Assembly (NCBI GenBank): GCA_002049455.2
Contig: KV918974.1
Coordinates: 1 to 64,000 of the forward strand
Reading direction: 5' to 3'
Length of the DNA: 64,000 nucleotides
Source: Porphyra umbilicalis
Taxonomy: Eukaryota; Rhodophyta; Bangiophyceae; Bangiales; Bangiaceae
The notes under the pieces: model-generated
The model's database searches: none
The model's input: the letters and a program-made list of their open reading frames with translations, nothing else
Told to the model about the DNA's origin: nothing
Part shown: one piece after another, positions 33,777 to 45,282 of the stretch
Numbering within the stretch: the first letter of the stretch is position 1
How the letters are laid out: each line of letters starts with the position of its first letter
Made by a program: the position numbers and the translations under genes

Positions 33777-35200
33777 AACCCAACTTGGATTATCGACTTA
33801 TGTTACTTTGTGCCCCTGACTCCGGGGCGCCGCGAGGGTGTCACGTAGCACCTTTCCCCCCGCCTCTTCTCAAGGCGGTATTCGAAGCTTCGGCCGTCCT
33901 CCGGGTTATGGGCCCAGTGGGCCCTGAGGAGAGGGCTTTCCGTGGGTCCTTCGAGGGTGTCTGAGGAGGGTTTTCCGAGGGTCCTTTGAGGGTGTCTGAG
34001 GAGGGTTTTCCGAGGGTCCGAGGGGAACGGATGGGATAAGAGGGTGAGGCGTGAGTGTCGCCTCGAGGCCTTCGACGCGGGCAAGTAAACTTCCGGTCAC
34101 ACAACTCGTGTTTGTCGCTCGGGGCGCCTTCCCCCGGTCGACGCCGTGCGTGTGTGCTCTTCGGGGTTTCCTTCCGGGGCGGGTATTCCCCGACAGGACT
34201 ACCCGGCGACACGGTCTGGCTCGCCCTCCCCCCAACTGGGTGGGGTGGGCTGAGCGTGTTGTCACACCGTTCCTGACCCAGGTGTCCTTGCCACAACATT
34301 TCGTGACTACGGTCGCCGCTGTGGCTGCGCCGGCCGGTGGGTGTGGGCAGTACCAGTGGGGGGGGGGCAGCTCGGGTGGGAGGGGGGCAGCACCGGTCGG
34401 GGTGGGCAGTACCAGTGGGGGGGGGGGGGGCAGCTCGGGTAGGAGGGGGGGGGCACCAGTGAAGGGGGGGGCAGCACTAGTGGGAGAAATGGGCAGCAGT
34501 TGCGGGGATCGGAGCCCCGGTAGGGAGGGCCAGAACCTGTGACGAAGGGCAGCAGCGAAGAGGGGACGCAGTAGGAAAGGGGGAAGGCCGCAGGAATTGG
34601 GGGACGCAACGGGGATGGGGGGGCGCAGCAGCGATGTGGGGAGGCAGCGGCGGTGGAGGGAGGCAGCGGCGGTGGAGGGAGGCTGATGCACTGGGAGAAA
34701 GCAGCGGCAGTCGGGGGAGGCAGCGGCAGTGGAGGAAAATAGCAGTCGAGGGTGGAGATATAATCATACCACCTCGCAGTGTGAATGGCCACCCTCTGAT
34801 AGTGTTTCAGATACTGTCAAGTCGGCAGTTCGGCACAGACACTGCTCAGTCCAGTGGATTACGTGTTTTCTCTGACACTGTTTAATCCAGTGGGATGCGC
34901 TCTGCGCTTCTCTTGCTGCCTACAGCAGTTCTGCATGTTTTCTTGCGAAAAAAAACAGCACAGTACATCTCCTACAGTACCCTGTACCTACTTTGAGCAG
35001 CTTTGGTCGGGGTCCGTATAGTCTGGTCATTGCCATGTTACATGCTTCCATCCGGTGCAAGAGGGAGGAGCAAACGACATGTCCGGGCGGAACTTGACCA
35101 AAACACCATTTTTCTAAAGAGACTTGTACGTGGTGCTTTGAAGGGTCCTGGGACCGAAAAAGCGATTCGCTAAGCGTACAGACGCTTCATTCCGACGATT
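33777..35200. repeat. noncoding stretch with short tandem repeats and G-rich tracts
   Basis: A 42-base unit (containing GAGGGTGTCTGAGGAGGG) is repeated near 33945-34020. From about 34330 to 34745 a G-rich array of GGGGGGGCAGCACCAGTG-type units and later GGAGGCAGCGGC units dominates. No gene is evident, and long open frames on either strand follow the repeat composition. Confidence 0.6.
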
Positions 35201-36160
35201 TTCGACCCTTCAACTTGACCGGGACACGATACGCCGCTACATCCCCACGGTGCTCTGCCTATCTGCTGGCCGACCTTCTGTGTGCTTTGGCTTTGCTACA
35301 TCATGTTCTCTTAAACTTGCTGCATGCGTTGGCTTTGCTACATCATGTACTCTTAACGGACCCGAAAAAACCACACCAATACGGTCGTAGAATGTCCACT
35401 GAGCATAGTGTGCCTCCATACAAGTCAGAACCCCAGTTTCGTGCCTACGAGTCACCCATAGAGGTAGCACGCAGCCAGACAACTCTGTGTCATCCCTGGA
35501 AGTCGCTATGTGTCACCCAGACACACATCCAACCGACCCACCGCCGACGACCCCCGCCGCCGGCCACCCTCGCCGCCGGCCATCCCCTCCACTGACCACC
35601 CCCACCGCCGGCCACCAGCCGCCTCCCTCACCGACCGCCCGCCCACCCCAGCAATGGCCGGCCCCAGGTACCGAGGCCGTTCAGCCCCCTGGACGACCGC
35701 CCACCCTGGCTCCAACCGCTGTGCCCGATCTGCCCCCCCTCCGGCCGCTCCTCCCGCCAGCAGCGGCGGCCGGTCGCCACCGTCGCCGACCACCCCCCAA
35801 AAGAGGTGCCGCCTCCGGCCGCCGCCGGCCGCCCGCGAGGGCAGCGAGGGGGCGGGGAGCGGTGGGAAGGCGGGGAGCGGCGGGGCGGCGGGCAGCGGCA
35901 GGTGGGCGGGGAGCGGCGGACCGGCGAGCAGCCGCGGAGCGGCGGGCAGCGGAGGGGTGGCGGGCAGCAGCGGGGCGGCGGGCAGCGGCGGGGCGGCGGG
36001 CAGCCGTGGGGCGGCGGGCAGCCGTGGGGGAACAGGGCCAGAAGGGCGAAATCTTCTCGCTCACGAACACGCACATGAACGGAGATGTCGCTGTGTGTGA
36101 ATCGAGAGATTCGAGACTGTCAGCCTTGGTGTCAACCTCGCGCACGGCGTAATGGGGGGC
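35201..36160. repeat. tandem duplication and GGCGGGCAGC minisatellite
   Basis: A unit containing TTGGCTTTGCTACATCATGT is duplicated at about 35286 and 35330. Pro-rich CCGCCGGCCAC repeats occupy about 35540-35640. A GGCGGGCAGCGGCGGGG array runs from about 35850 to 36030 and keeps several frames open on both strands. I do not call a gene. Confidence 0.6.
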
Positions 36161-37785
36161 CCTTGGAAGTGGCTAATGACGGGCCGCGGCGGTGTGGTGG
36201 GACCGCGCGCGGCACCTGATTGGCTGGATGGGCGCCGCGGTGGTGGATCGGGCGGCGCCACGTTGCGTTTTTGACGTGTTCTTACGGGCCGACATTCACT
36301 GGTAGGACCCGCTTTCGTCTTGATGTTTGACCCGGCGCCTACGTATCGGCGCCGCAGGGCCCTAACCGCTGTTAGATCGGCGGGCCTTTGATTTGTTTTG
36401 GGGCCCTGGGCGCGCGGATGCGTGCGCTCTGTGGGGGCCTGCGTGGGCACCCGTCTGCGGACCTCTGCCCCCACTTCGGGGACGCCTGGAGGGGGGGGTG
36501 GGACCGTGTGGGTGGCCGCGCGAGGGTAGATAAGAAGGGCCGCCGGCACCGTCTAGGGGGCGGCGGACCCGAAAAATCAGACGTAGCATCCGTAAAAGCA
36601 TCACCCCAGGTAGGGGTGTTGCTTGGCGGACGGCTACGTCGCCCGTTCCTGTTTTCGGCTTTCGTGACTACGCTTCACGTCGCTGATTTTTCCACACTAT
36701 GAGAGCATCGAAAGGAAAAGAGCAAAGCGTCTAGATGGGCGCTCATCTCACCGGCAGTACAGGGAGTTAAAGTCCTCATGGTGAACAGATAGCAGACCAT
36801 CACGCTGCGCCGCTTCTGTCAGCACTCTGTCTGTAAGGGCTGCGGAACGTGCACCTGCACCCATGTACGGGGGGGGGGGGTTGGCTTTTGAGCCTTGGCT
36901 TTTGAATCTCAGCAGCCAAGGCTGGCATTACCCCACTTGCACTCAGATCAGGATCTTGTAAGAGCAAGTCTCTTAAGAGACTTGCTCTTCGTTTCAGAAG
37001 TGGCAGTCTGAATTCGTGTCCTCAGGGATCTGAAGGCGTGTCAGTGTTGCAAGGGTCGCGATGACGCGAAAAGCGAATGGAGTTACGTGGCTGAAAAGGA
37101 CTGTCCTATCACCCGCGTCACAGGGCCCGGACGGCGCCTGCCTCCCTGCCCCCCCCCACGGCCCCGAGTTGCGCGCGGCGACCGCGCGCAGCGACTTACA
37201 GGATTTGACGCGCTCACGATGACCCGCAGGTGATCGTGCCTGCGCGCCGGGTTCTGCTGCGGCGGCGCGTCGGCGGTTGCTAACGCCATCTACCGGTGCG
37301 GTTAGAGGCGCCCCACCGCGCGGCGGTCGGTCCCACCCGCCCGCCCGTGCGCCTTGTCGGCCGCTCCGTCCGCCGCGCGCAGGTGCGCTGCGTGGCAGAG
37401 TGACGGCCCCGCCCGCGGGCGTCGCGCGTCACTGGCGGGCCGCCGCCGCAGCGGTGGCGGAGGCGGCACTCTTTTCCCCGCCCTACGCCCCCCCCACCAC
37501 GACAACGTGGCTGTACGTGCCCCCGTGCGTGCTTGCGGCAATGGAGCGGGCCGGCGTGCCCGGTGTCAATGCGTCGCCGAGCGCGCCACCGCCCTGAAGG
37601 CTAGGGTATTGCACGCAAGTGCCTGGAATTCCAAAACTGTGTGTCTATGTTCTCACAAAAAGTGGAAGCTTCGCTACCTGGTCCCTGCCCTGGGGGACCT
37701 ACTTGTTCAGTCTTTTGTGTTAAAATTTGTGTCTACTTTCACCAGAGGTGTGATTGAAATCATTTGAGGCGCCGGGTAAAGGTGA
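36161..37785. other. noncoding interval with hairpins
   Basis: A possible hairpin pairs AAAAATCAG near 36572 with CTGATTTTT near 36683. A perfect palindrome is listed separately. G-rich and GC-rich frames at 36388-36702 and 37277-37597 have no recognised domain. No gene is supported. Confidence 0.45.
36960..36989. repeat. 30-bp perfect palindrome
   Basis: AAGAGCAAGTCTCTT is followed immediately by its exact reverse complement with no loop. It is not followed by a T-tract, so it is not an obvious terminator. It may be the junction of two inverted element ends. Confidence 0.9.
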
Positions 37786-39190
37786 TTTAAATCAACCCTT
37801 GATTTTTATTCGTGTGACGTGATTTTTATTGATTTAAATCATCCGCCATCATTTAATTCATGTAGGCTCGTTATGTATGAATATAAGTACATATACCACG
37901 TGATACGGCCTGATAAGGACCACTAACGCTGGTGTTTTCCTTCGTGTCGCGTGCGGTGGGCGTCACCGACTGGGCGGCCGTCGACAAGTCGGGGGGGGGG
38001 GGCGAGCGGCAGGGGATGGAGATGGCGACGGGGTGCCGGGGGGGGGTCCGCCGCCGCCCTACCCGGCGGTCACCGCCGTGGCGGAGGTGACCGCCGCCAC
38101 CGCTGCCGCCGCCGCCGCCGCGGCGAACCTGTCGGGGCTGCCCGTGACGGCGGTGTGGGTCGCCCTCGGCACCACGATGACGAGGGAGCGCGCGGGAGCT
38201 TCCGAGGCTGCCGCCGTCGACGGCCGCACCGTGGCCGCGTTGCTCTCCGCTCTCGCGGCCGCCGTGGCGGGCGGCGCGTCGACGGCGGTGGTCGACGCCG
38301 GCGACTGCCTCCCTACCGTCACCGCTGTCGCGTCTGCCATTGGCGCGCATGCCGCCGCCAATCCGTGGGTGCGGGTCGAAATGGTCGCCCGGGGGGGGTG
38401 CTGGCACTCACCGCCGTGCGCATCGCCCGGTGCTCGCTGCGCCGGCAGCGGTGGCGGCCGCCTTTCGCGTCGCCACCCGTGGCAGTGAAGCCACCAAAGC
38501 CGCCGTCGACGCGCCACTCCCCGCCGACGGCGGAGGGCGGTCCGGGTTGGACGTGGTCCGGGGTACGCCGGCGGCGGCCGCCGTGGCCGCGGCGGCGGCG
38601 GGCGGCGCCGCGGCGGGCGCCCGCCCCGCCGCGCTCGCCGCCACCGCGATGGTGTGGTCCCTCCTCACCCCCGACCACGCGTAGACGGCCGTGGCGGGCG
38701 TGTTTTCCCGCACCCGCTGCTCGGCGTGCGTCGCCTCCGCGGGCCCTCCGCCCATCGCCGTTGGTGGCGGCGGCGGCGGGGGTGAGGGCGGGAACCCTCC
38801 CCCCCTCCCCCCCCTCCTTCCCCTCCCCCCCCCGCTCGTCGCTCTCCTGCCGCCCGCGGGGACCCCCGCCGTGGATCCGCACCTGTTCACGGCGGCGCTC
38901 GCTACGCTCCGCACGGTCGCTGTCGTTGACGCGGCGTGCGCGGCGCTCATGCCTCCCCTCCCCGCCGTCGCGGCGTTGCGCACCCCACCCCGCTCGGTCA
39001 CCGTCGCGCCGGCGGTCGGCGAGAGTTCAACGATGACCATGCGTCTCGCTCGTCGGTGCACACCCGCAGTGTCAGGTCGCATCAGTGTAAGCAGGGTAAT
39101 GCCCATGTGATGTAAATCATGAGACCCTCCGAGCAACTGATTTAAATCATTGAAATCAGCAAAAATTTAAATCAAATAAAAATCACCTCC
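37785..39190 (+). pseudogene. degraded hAT/DUF659-like transposase between GATTTAAATC-rich ends
   Basis: Both flanks carry AT-rich ends with repeated GATTTAAATC and inward-facing AGGTGATTT at about 37789 and 39188. The GC-rich interior has plus-strand pieces: about 38033-38390 with TVAALLSALAAAVAGGAST and VVDAGDCLPTVTAVASAIG, then after a shift at a G8 tract (about 38392) a second frame to a TAG at 38682 and on to 39110. The VVDAGDCLPT stretch with the following Arg/Val-rich part resembles the hAT/DUF659 catalytic neighbourhood (VVtDNA...). Similarity is weak and the gene is broken. It could instead be fortuitous open frame in GC-rich DNA. Confidence 0.4.
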
Positions 39191-39574
39191 CATCTCTGAC
39201 TTTCACCCAACGAGTGCCACCAATCTCGTACTTGATCTCGGCGTTGCTGGTCACCCGCAAGGGGCTCAACCGTCACGACCGACTTGGCGCAACGGGGGGG
39301 GGGCCACGGCTGAAATTTACGCTGGCACTGTCGGCGCCGCGCCGCGCGCACCCACTCGTGACAAATTCGGGGTCCTCGCAGCGCGCCCGCCGCGCCCGGC
39401 GCCGTCCTCGTCGCACGTGACGACGACGGCGCTTCAGTGCCAGCCGGCGGCTCCCCCCCCCCCCCTCGTCGGTGGGTCTGCTTGAACCAATCAGCCCTGC
39501 TGTGCACGCGTGTGACGCCATCATGACGCCGATGCCGCCCCGACCGAGGCGCGTCGAATTGATGGTCGCTGTGT

Positions 39575-39607
<33 letters not shown>

Positions 39608-40667
39608 TGACCCTGTCCGCCGCGACGCACGCGGTCGCCACCGGCGGCCGGCACCCCCACGCAACCGCGCGGCGCGTCGCGGCGCGGCTTTCGCCACGGC
39701 GGCACCAGCGTGCGGCGGCGGGCGGCTCGGCGTGCGGGCCTCGACTGTAAAGGCCCAATCAGCCAGCCCCCCGCCACCGCCGCTGCCGCCCGCCGACGCG
39801 CGGCGGCGGGGATCGCCGGTGGCACCCGCCGGGGGTCTATCGTGCAAAAAACGCGAGGCGGGGGGGGGAGACGGCGGCGGCCCCGGGACGGGGTCGGCAC
39901 CGCCGATGCCTCCCCCGCCGGCGCGTTTGTGCCGTCATGGACCCACCGGGGCGTGGCGGCAGCGCGTCTGGTCCCACCCGCGGGGGTGTCAGCGGTCGGC
40001 ATGCGGGCGTGGGGTCGGCGCGCCCCCGCGGGCGCGCCGGTGCCGCCCGCTTCCGCGGCGGCCGCCCCACCCCCTGATACCAACCGACACGCCCGCCGAC
40101 GGTCGCCGTCGCGAGTGGCGGCCGACAGCGGCAGCCGCGGGGCGCCGCGGGGGTGCCGCGGCACCCCCCCGGCCGCCCGTGGCACCGAGCCGCACCCGTC
40201 AATCCCCCCCCCGGGGTGGAGGCGCGCCGGGGGCAACCGGTGGATCCCGCCGCCCCCGCCGGCGGGCGTGCGGCGCGCGGCGGCGGCCCCCCCACGGGCG
40301 GGGGGTGCGGGCGGGGCGGCCAGCCGCCGCCCAGCGCAGCGGGGGGGTGTCCCTGCCGCCGCCGCGGCGGCGGCAGCGGCAGCGGCGGCGGCGGCGGGCG
40401 GGTGCCACGGCCGCCCGCCGGGTCGCCGCGACGCGCCCTTATACGCCGCGCGGCGGGGTGGGGTCGGGGGGCAGGCGCGCCTGGCAGACCCAACCACCCC
40501 CCCCCACCCCCGCGCCGGCAACGCCGACGCGCCAACGCCGACGCGCGGCCGTGACGTGGAGCGCCCGCGGCGCGTTCCCCCCTCCGCGCCCCGCCCAAAC
40601 GCCACGCGCCGTCTCTCACGTGCGCGCGTCTGGCGCCGTTGCCCCCTCCTCCCCCCACCCGTCATCC
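39191..40667. other. upstream region of the malectin-type gene
   Basis: Very GC-rich, with a C run of about 30 at 39577-39607 and many frames open on both strands. Long antisense frames are compositional. The region precedes the gene at 40668 and presumably includes its promoter, but no discrete motif is recognised. Confidence 0.5.
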
Positions 40668-43600
40668 ATGGCCGACAGAGTGCGCCCTGGCGGGCGCTGC
40701 GTGGCGACGCGCACCTCCCCCCCCCCGACGCGCGGTCGGCCACGGCGGCGGTCGGGCGGCGGCGCCCTGCGCGTCGCCGCCCTCCTCGCCGCCGCCGTCG
40801 CCGCGTGTGCGGCGGCGGCCGCCACGTCCGCCACGGCGACGGTGCTTGGGGTGGTGCGGCAGGCGGCGACGCCGTCCCCCCCCCCCCCCCGCCCGAGGGA
40901 GGTGCGGTGGAACGCCGGGGGCCCCCGCATCGGCCTCTTTGCCGCCGACGGGGGCGGCGCCTACGCGGCGCCCCCAACGTCGGTGCACGTGGCGGCGGGG
41001 CGGCCGATTGGGCGCGGCCGCGGCTGGTCGCCCCTGTACCTCTCCCACCGGTGGGCGGTCGGGCGGCTGTCGCTCGCCTTCCCCGTTGCGCCCGGCACCT
41101 ACACGGTCACGCTCTTGTGGTCAGAGGTGTGGTTTGAGGCCCCCGGCGAGCGCGTCATGCGCGTGGCGCTCGGGGACACGGCGGGGGAGGTCGGCCAGGC
41201 GATGGTTGCCAACTTGGACGTTGTTGCCGCGTCGGGGGGGGGCAACACCGCCCTCGTGCGCGTCTTTAAGGGCATCACCGTGTCGCCGGGGGGGGACCTC
41301 GCCGTGACCCTCGACGGCCTCGTGCAGAACCCCATGATTAGCGCCGTTGTCGTGCGGTCGACGGGGACGGCGGCGCCGCCGACGCCCCTGCCCCTGCCGC
41401 AGACGCCCGGCGGCGGCAGCGGCGGCGGCGGCGGCGGCGGCACCGACGGCGGCGCCGACCACCGCGCGCACTCGGTGCCCGGCGGCCCGTACGCGGCGAC
41501 GGATTTCGCAAAGTCGGGCGACGCGCCCGTGACGCTCGACGGCATCCTGTCGCACTCGCACTACTTTGCGGCGGGCCCCCCCGCCGTGTCGGGCTTGATC
41601 GTCCGCTACGCGTGGGCGCACGCCAGGTCGGGGGCGGCTCTCGGGGCGGGGCCACTGCTGACCGCCCGCTTCCCCGTCGGCGTCACGCCCGTGCGGTTGA
41701 CCGTCACGGACAATACGGGGGACGTGGCGACGGCGACAACGACCGTGACGGTGCGGACGGCGTTTACGCCGGGCGCCTACTTTTACGGCTACCCCTCGTT
41801 GGGGGGCGCGTCGCTCGACGCGCTCATGGGGGGGGGGGGGTCGCCCCCGGGGGGGGGGGCTCGCCCGCCTGCCCCTCTCGGCAGACGTGGCAGACGCTCG
41901 GGCGCCCAAGCCGACGCTCGGCGTGGCGGTGCCGCGCATCCGCTTTTGGTCGGCGGCCGACTTTCCCGGCACCGCCTTTACGTCGGCGGCGGTCGCGGGC
42001 TGGGGCGCCCGCGTCGTCGCGTCGCTGGTCGTGGCGCGCACCGGCACCCACACGCTGTCGGTCGTGCACGACGGGCCCGTGCGGGTGCTCCTCGACGGCA
42101 AGGTCCTCATCAACGTGCAGCAGCCGTCGCAGGCGGTGCGGACGTCCTACGCGGCGCCCCTCGAGTTGACGGCCGGCACCGCGCTGCCACTGCAGGTGCT
42201 CTACTGGCAGTCGCGGGCGGCGGCGACGCTCGTGTTGCAAATGCGGCGGCCGCGGGAGGTGGGGACGTACGCGCTGACGGCGGGGGAGCTCGGGTATGAC
42301 ACGGCGGCGGTGCTGCCGGTGCTCACGTCGGTGAGCCGCCGGTCGGGGTCGGCGGCGGGGGGGGACCGCCTCGTCCTCCGCGGCAGCGGCTTGCTCAACG
42401 ACGTGCGGATTATGTTTGGGTCGGTCGAAGCCGAGAATGTGATGCGCACCGCCAATGACGGCACGGAGGTGGAGGTGCTCGTGCCGGCGCGGGGGACCAA
42501 CACGGGCTCCGCCACCGTGGACGTCGTGATTGTCAATGGCGTCGGCACCTCCAACGCGCTGCCGTTTGACTACATTGTCGGCGGCGCGCCGCCGGTGCGC
42601 TTCCAGCCGACGACGCTGCGGCACCCCGACGGGCGCGCCTACTCGCTCGGGCAGGGCGTCACGTCGTCGGCGCGGGGGCCCGACGGGCGCTACTACTTTG
42701 GCACGCAGGGCGGCGTCATCCACGTGCTCACCGTCGACGAGGCGGCGGGTGTGGTGACGGCCGCGTGCGCCACGGCGGCGCTGTCCGGCGGGCGCTCCGT
42801 CCTCGGCCTCTCCTTCCCGCCGTCGGATGTGGCGGCGAGCCGCCTCCACGTCTCCACGTCGGTGCTCTTTTGGCTCGACCGCGGCCTGCTGCCGTACGCG
42901 TCGGGCTGGCGCAATGGGCGCGTCGACCTCTACACGCCCACCGCCGACGGGTGCTGGGCGTATGCGCGGCCGGTACTGTCGGGGCTCCCCGTCTCCAACC
43001 ACGACCACGGCGTGAATGGGCACGCGTGGGACGACAATGGCCGCCTCTTCGTGTCGGTTGGTGGATCGACCAATGCGGGCGTGGCCGTGCGGGGGCCGAC
43101 CAAGGCGTCGCGCGACTTGATTGGGGGCGTGCCCGAATCGCCGCTCTCCGCCGCCATCCTGGTGGCGAACGTCGACGCGCCGGGCTTTGACGGCGCCGTC
43201 ACCTATACGGACGCGGACGCGCCCGACCGCGCCACGGTGACGGGCGGCGACGTGGACGTCTTTGCCACGGGCGTGCGCAACGCGTTTGCCCTCGCCTACA
43301 CGTCGACGGGCGCCCTCTACGCGGCGGACAATGGCCCCAACCGGGGCTACGGGCCCGCCTCGACGAGCTGCACGAGCCAGGGCGCCGACCCACAAACGGG
43401 CGACACGCTGCTGCGGCTGACGGCGGGCGCGTATTACGGGTCGCCCAACCGCAACCGCGGCCGCAACGACCCGCGGCAGTGCGTGTACGTGGCGCCGCTC
43501 GGCGCGCGCGCGGCGGACGCGACGGCGGGCCTCGCGCCCGTGCAGTCGTCGACCAACGGGGTGGTTGAGTACGGGGCGGCGACCTTTGCCAATGCGCTCC

Positions 43601-44106
43601 GCGGGGAGCTGCTGCTGTCCAAGTTTGCGGGCCAAAGCAGCGGCCTGCTGTACCGCGCGCGGCCGGCGGCCGACGGCGCCGACGAGCCGCTCACGGAGGA
43701 CGGCGTGCGCATCATGGTCGGGCGGTCGGGGTTGGCCATCTTTGAAGACCCCGCGGGGGGGATTGTCATGGCCGACCCGCGCGCCGCCACGGTGACGGTG
43801 TTGCGGCCGACCTACCCGCCGCCGCGGTCGCCGACGCTCATTGGCGTGGTGCCCGTGCGGGGGCGGGCGGCGGGGGGGACGGCCCTGCGGGTGACGGGGC
43901 ACGGCTTTGGCGGCGCCGCCGCGGCGGTGGCCGTGACCGTCGGCGGCGCGCCGTGCCGCAACGTACGGGATGTGGCGGCTGACGGCACGGCCTTGACGTG
44001 CACGGCGCCGCCAGGCGCGCGCGGCTCGGTCGTGGATGTCGTTGTGACGGGGCCGGGGGGGCGCGCGCTGTCGTACGGCTCAGAGTACCGCTACATGCGC
44101 GTGTGA
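40668..44106 (+). CDS. secreted malectin-PKD-PA14-IPT-glucose/sorbosone dehydrogenase protein
   Basis: The ATG at 40668 opens a frame with an Arg-rich start and hydrophobic signal-like segment (LRVAALLAAAVAACAAAAAT). Domains, with approximate residues: malectin-like 76-230 (LSLAFPVAPGTYTVTLLWSE), PKD-like 264-364 (RLTVTDNTGDVATATTTVTV), PA14-like 420-520 (HTLSVVHDGPVRVLLDGKV), IPT/TIG 550-630, a glucose/sorbosone dehydrogenase beta-propeller 645-1045 (VSNHDHGVNGHAWDDNGRLF; FATGVRNAFALAY) and a last IPT/TIG domain to the stop at 44104-44106. This architecture fits an extracellular carbohydrate-binding oxidoreductase. The frame shifts once between a G13 run at 41828-41840 and a G11 run at 41849-41859; everything either side is open. 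Total length would be about 1145 residues. Substrate is unknown. Confidence 0.85.
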
Positions 44107-45282
44107 GGGGGGGCGCGGAGTGGGACCGTTTTTGGGGCAGAGGGGGGGGGGCGCGCGCCCACCCAGCCGCCGCGCGGCAATCGTGTACAGCTTGACGAGT
44201 CGTCAAACCATAGTAGGAATACAATTAACTCTTCAATTCATCCACACCTTGGTCCTGCACACCTGTCCGTCGGCCGGATGTTTGATGTGGACCCCCCACC
44301 GAGAACCAGATTCCAGGTCCATTCAGCGTCCGTCAGGCGCGACTGTCTGCGTAATTTCACATTACAGCACCACCCAACACCTTTTTCGGTCGTGTGACCT
44401 GGTGCTTCGCTGGCACGCTGTGGGCGCTCGTTGACCCCCCCCCCCCATTCAATCCCCAGCCACCGCCTCTCTCCGCTGCGGGGGCGTGTGGGGGGGGGGC
44501 GGCCGCCGTGGCGTGGCACCACCACCGTGGGGGTGCCAACGCTGAGAGTGCGCGGCCGCTGGGAGCAGGCGCTCCCTCGGCGCGCGCCAGTCCCCCGCCC
44601 CACCCCCCCCCCTTGGTCGCCGCTCCCGCGCCGTCCCGTGGCCGCCGCTGCCTCTGACGCGGTGCTCGTCCCCCTCGTCGCTCCCCCCCCAGCCCCCTGC
44701 GCGTCGCCCGCGTGCGCCGCCCGTGCCCGGCGCTCGCGCGGCGATTGGCGCGCGCGCCGCCGCGTCCGCGCAAGCGCGCACCGCACCGCGCGCGTCGCGT
44801 CACGCACACGGCGGCGCGCGCGTGCGCCTGCCCCGTCGGCCCGGCGGCGACGGCGGTGGCCGTGCGTTGCGTCTGCCTGGGGTGGCCATTGTCCCGGCTC
44901 CCGTACCACCCGCCTGCCGCTGCTGGTGTCGTTTGTGTGTCGGCCAGCACACTTTCCCCTGTTGACGTCTCCCCCTGACACCCACCGCCGCCGACGTCCA
45001 CCGTGTCACCCGGGAACCGTGGTCTGTTGATTCCGTGTATTGTCGCTGGCCAGTGTCGACGGCACCACACTACGCTTGTGCACACCTCCATTCCCCGAGA
45101 CCACCACCACCGTGGTTGCCATCAATCCCCAACACTTGCACGCCCCTTTCTTCTCCACCGCGCCGTCCCCTTTCACACACCCTTTCCGGTTGTCCCCCCG
45201 CCCGTCCCAGCGGCGGCGGCGGTGACTGCTACCGCTCTCTCCTCGTCTGGGCCTCAACTTTCCCCCGTCGCCGGCTGCCGTG
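44107..45282. other. intergenic region between the malectin-type gene and SURF4
   Basis: GC-rich with C and G runs of 8-11. Open frames on both strands are Arg/Pro-rich and lack domains. It should include the 3' end of the upstream transcript and the SURF4 promoter. No gene is seen. Confidence 0.5.

Noticed and set aside
36960..36989. Palindrome as a bacterial-type terminator
   Set aside because: There is no T-tract after it and no bacterial gene context.
39172..40977. 601-codon open frame on the minus strand, upstream of and overlapping the malectin-type gene
   Set aside because: It is Arg/Gly/Pro-rich with no domain and overlaps the clear plus-strand start and signal region. Long antisense frames are expected at this GC content.
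41824..43902. 692-codon antisense frame over the sugar dehydrogenase region
   Set aside because: It mirrors a plus-strand frame with recognisable domains. Its composition (Arg/His/Pro/Gly-rich) is that of a codon shadow.
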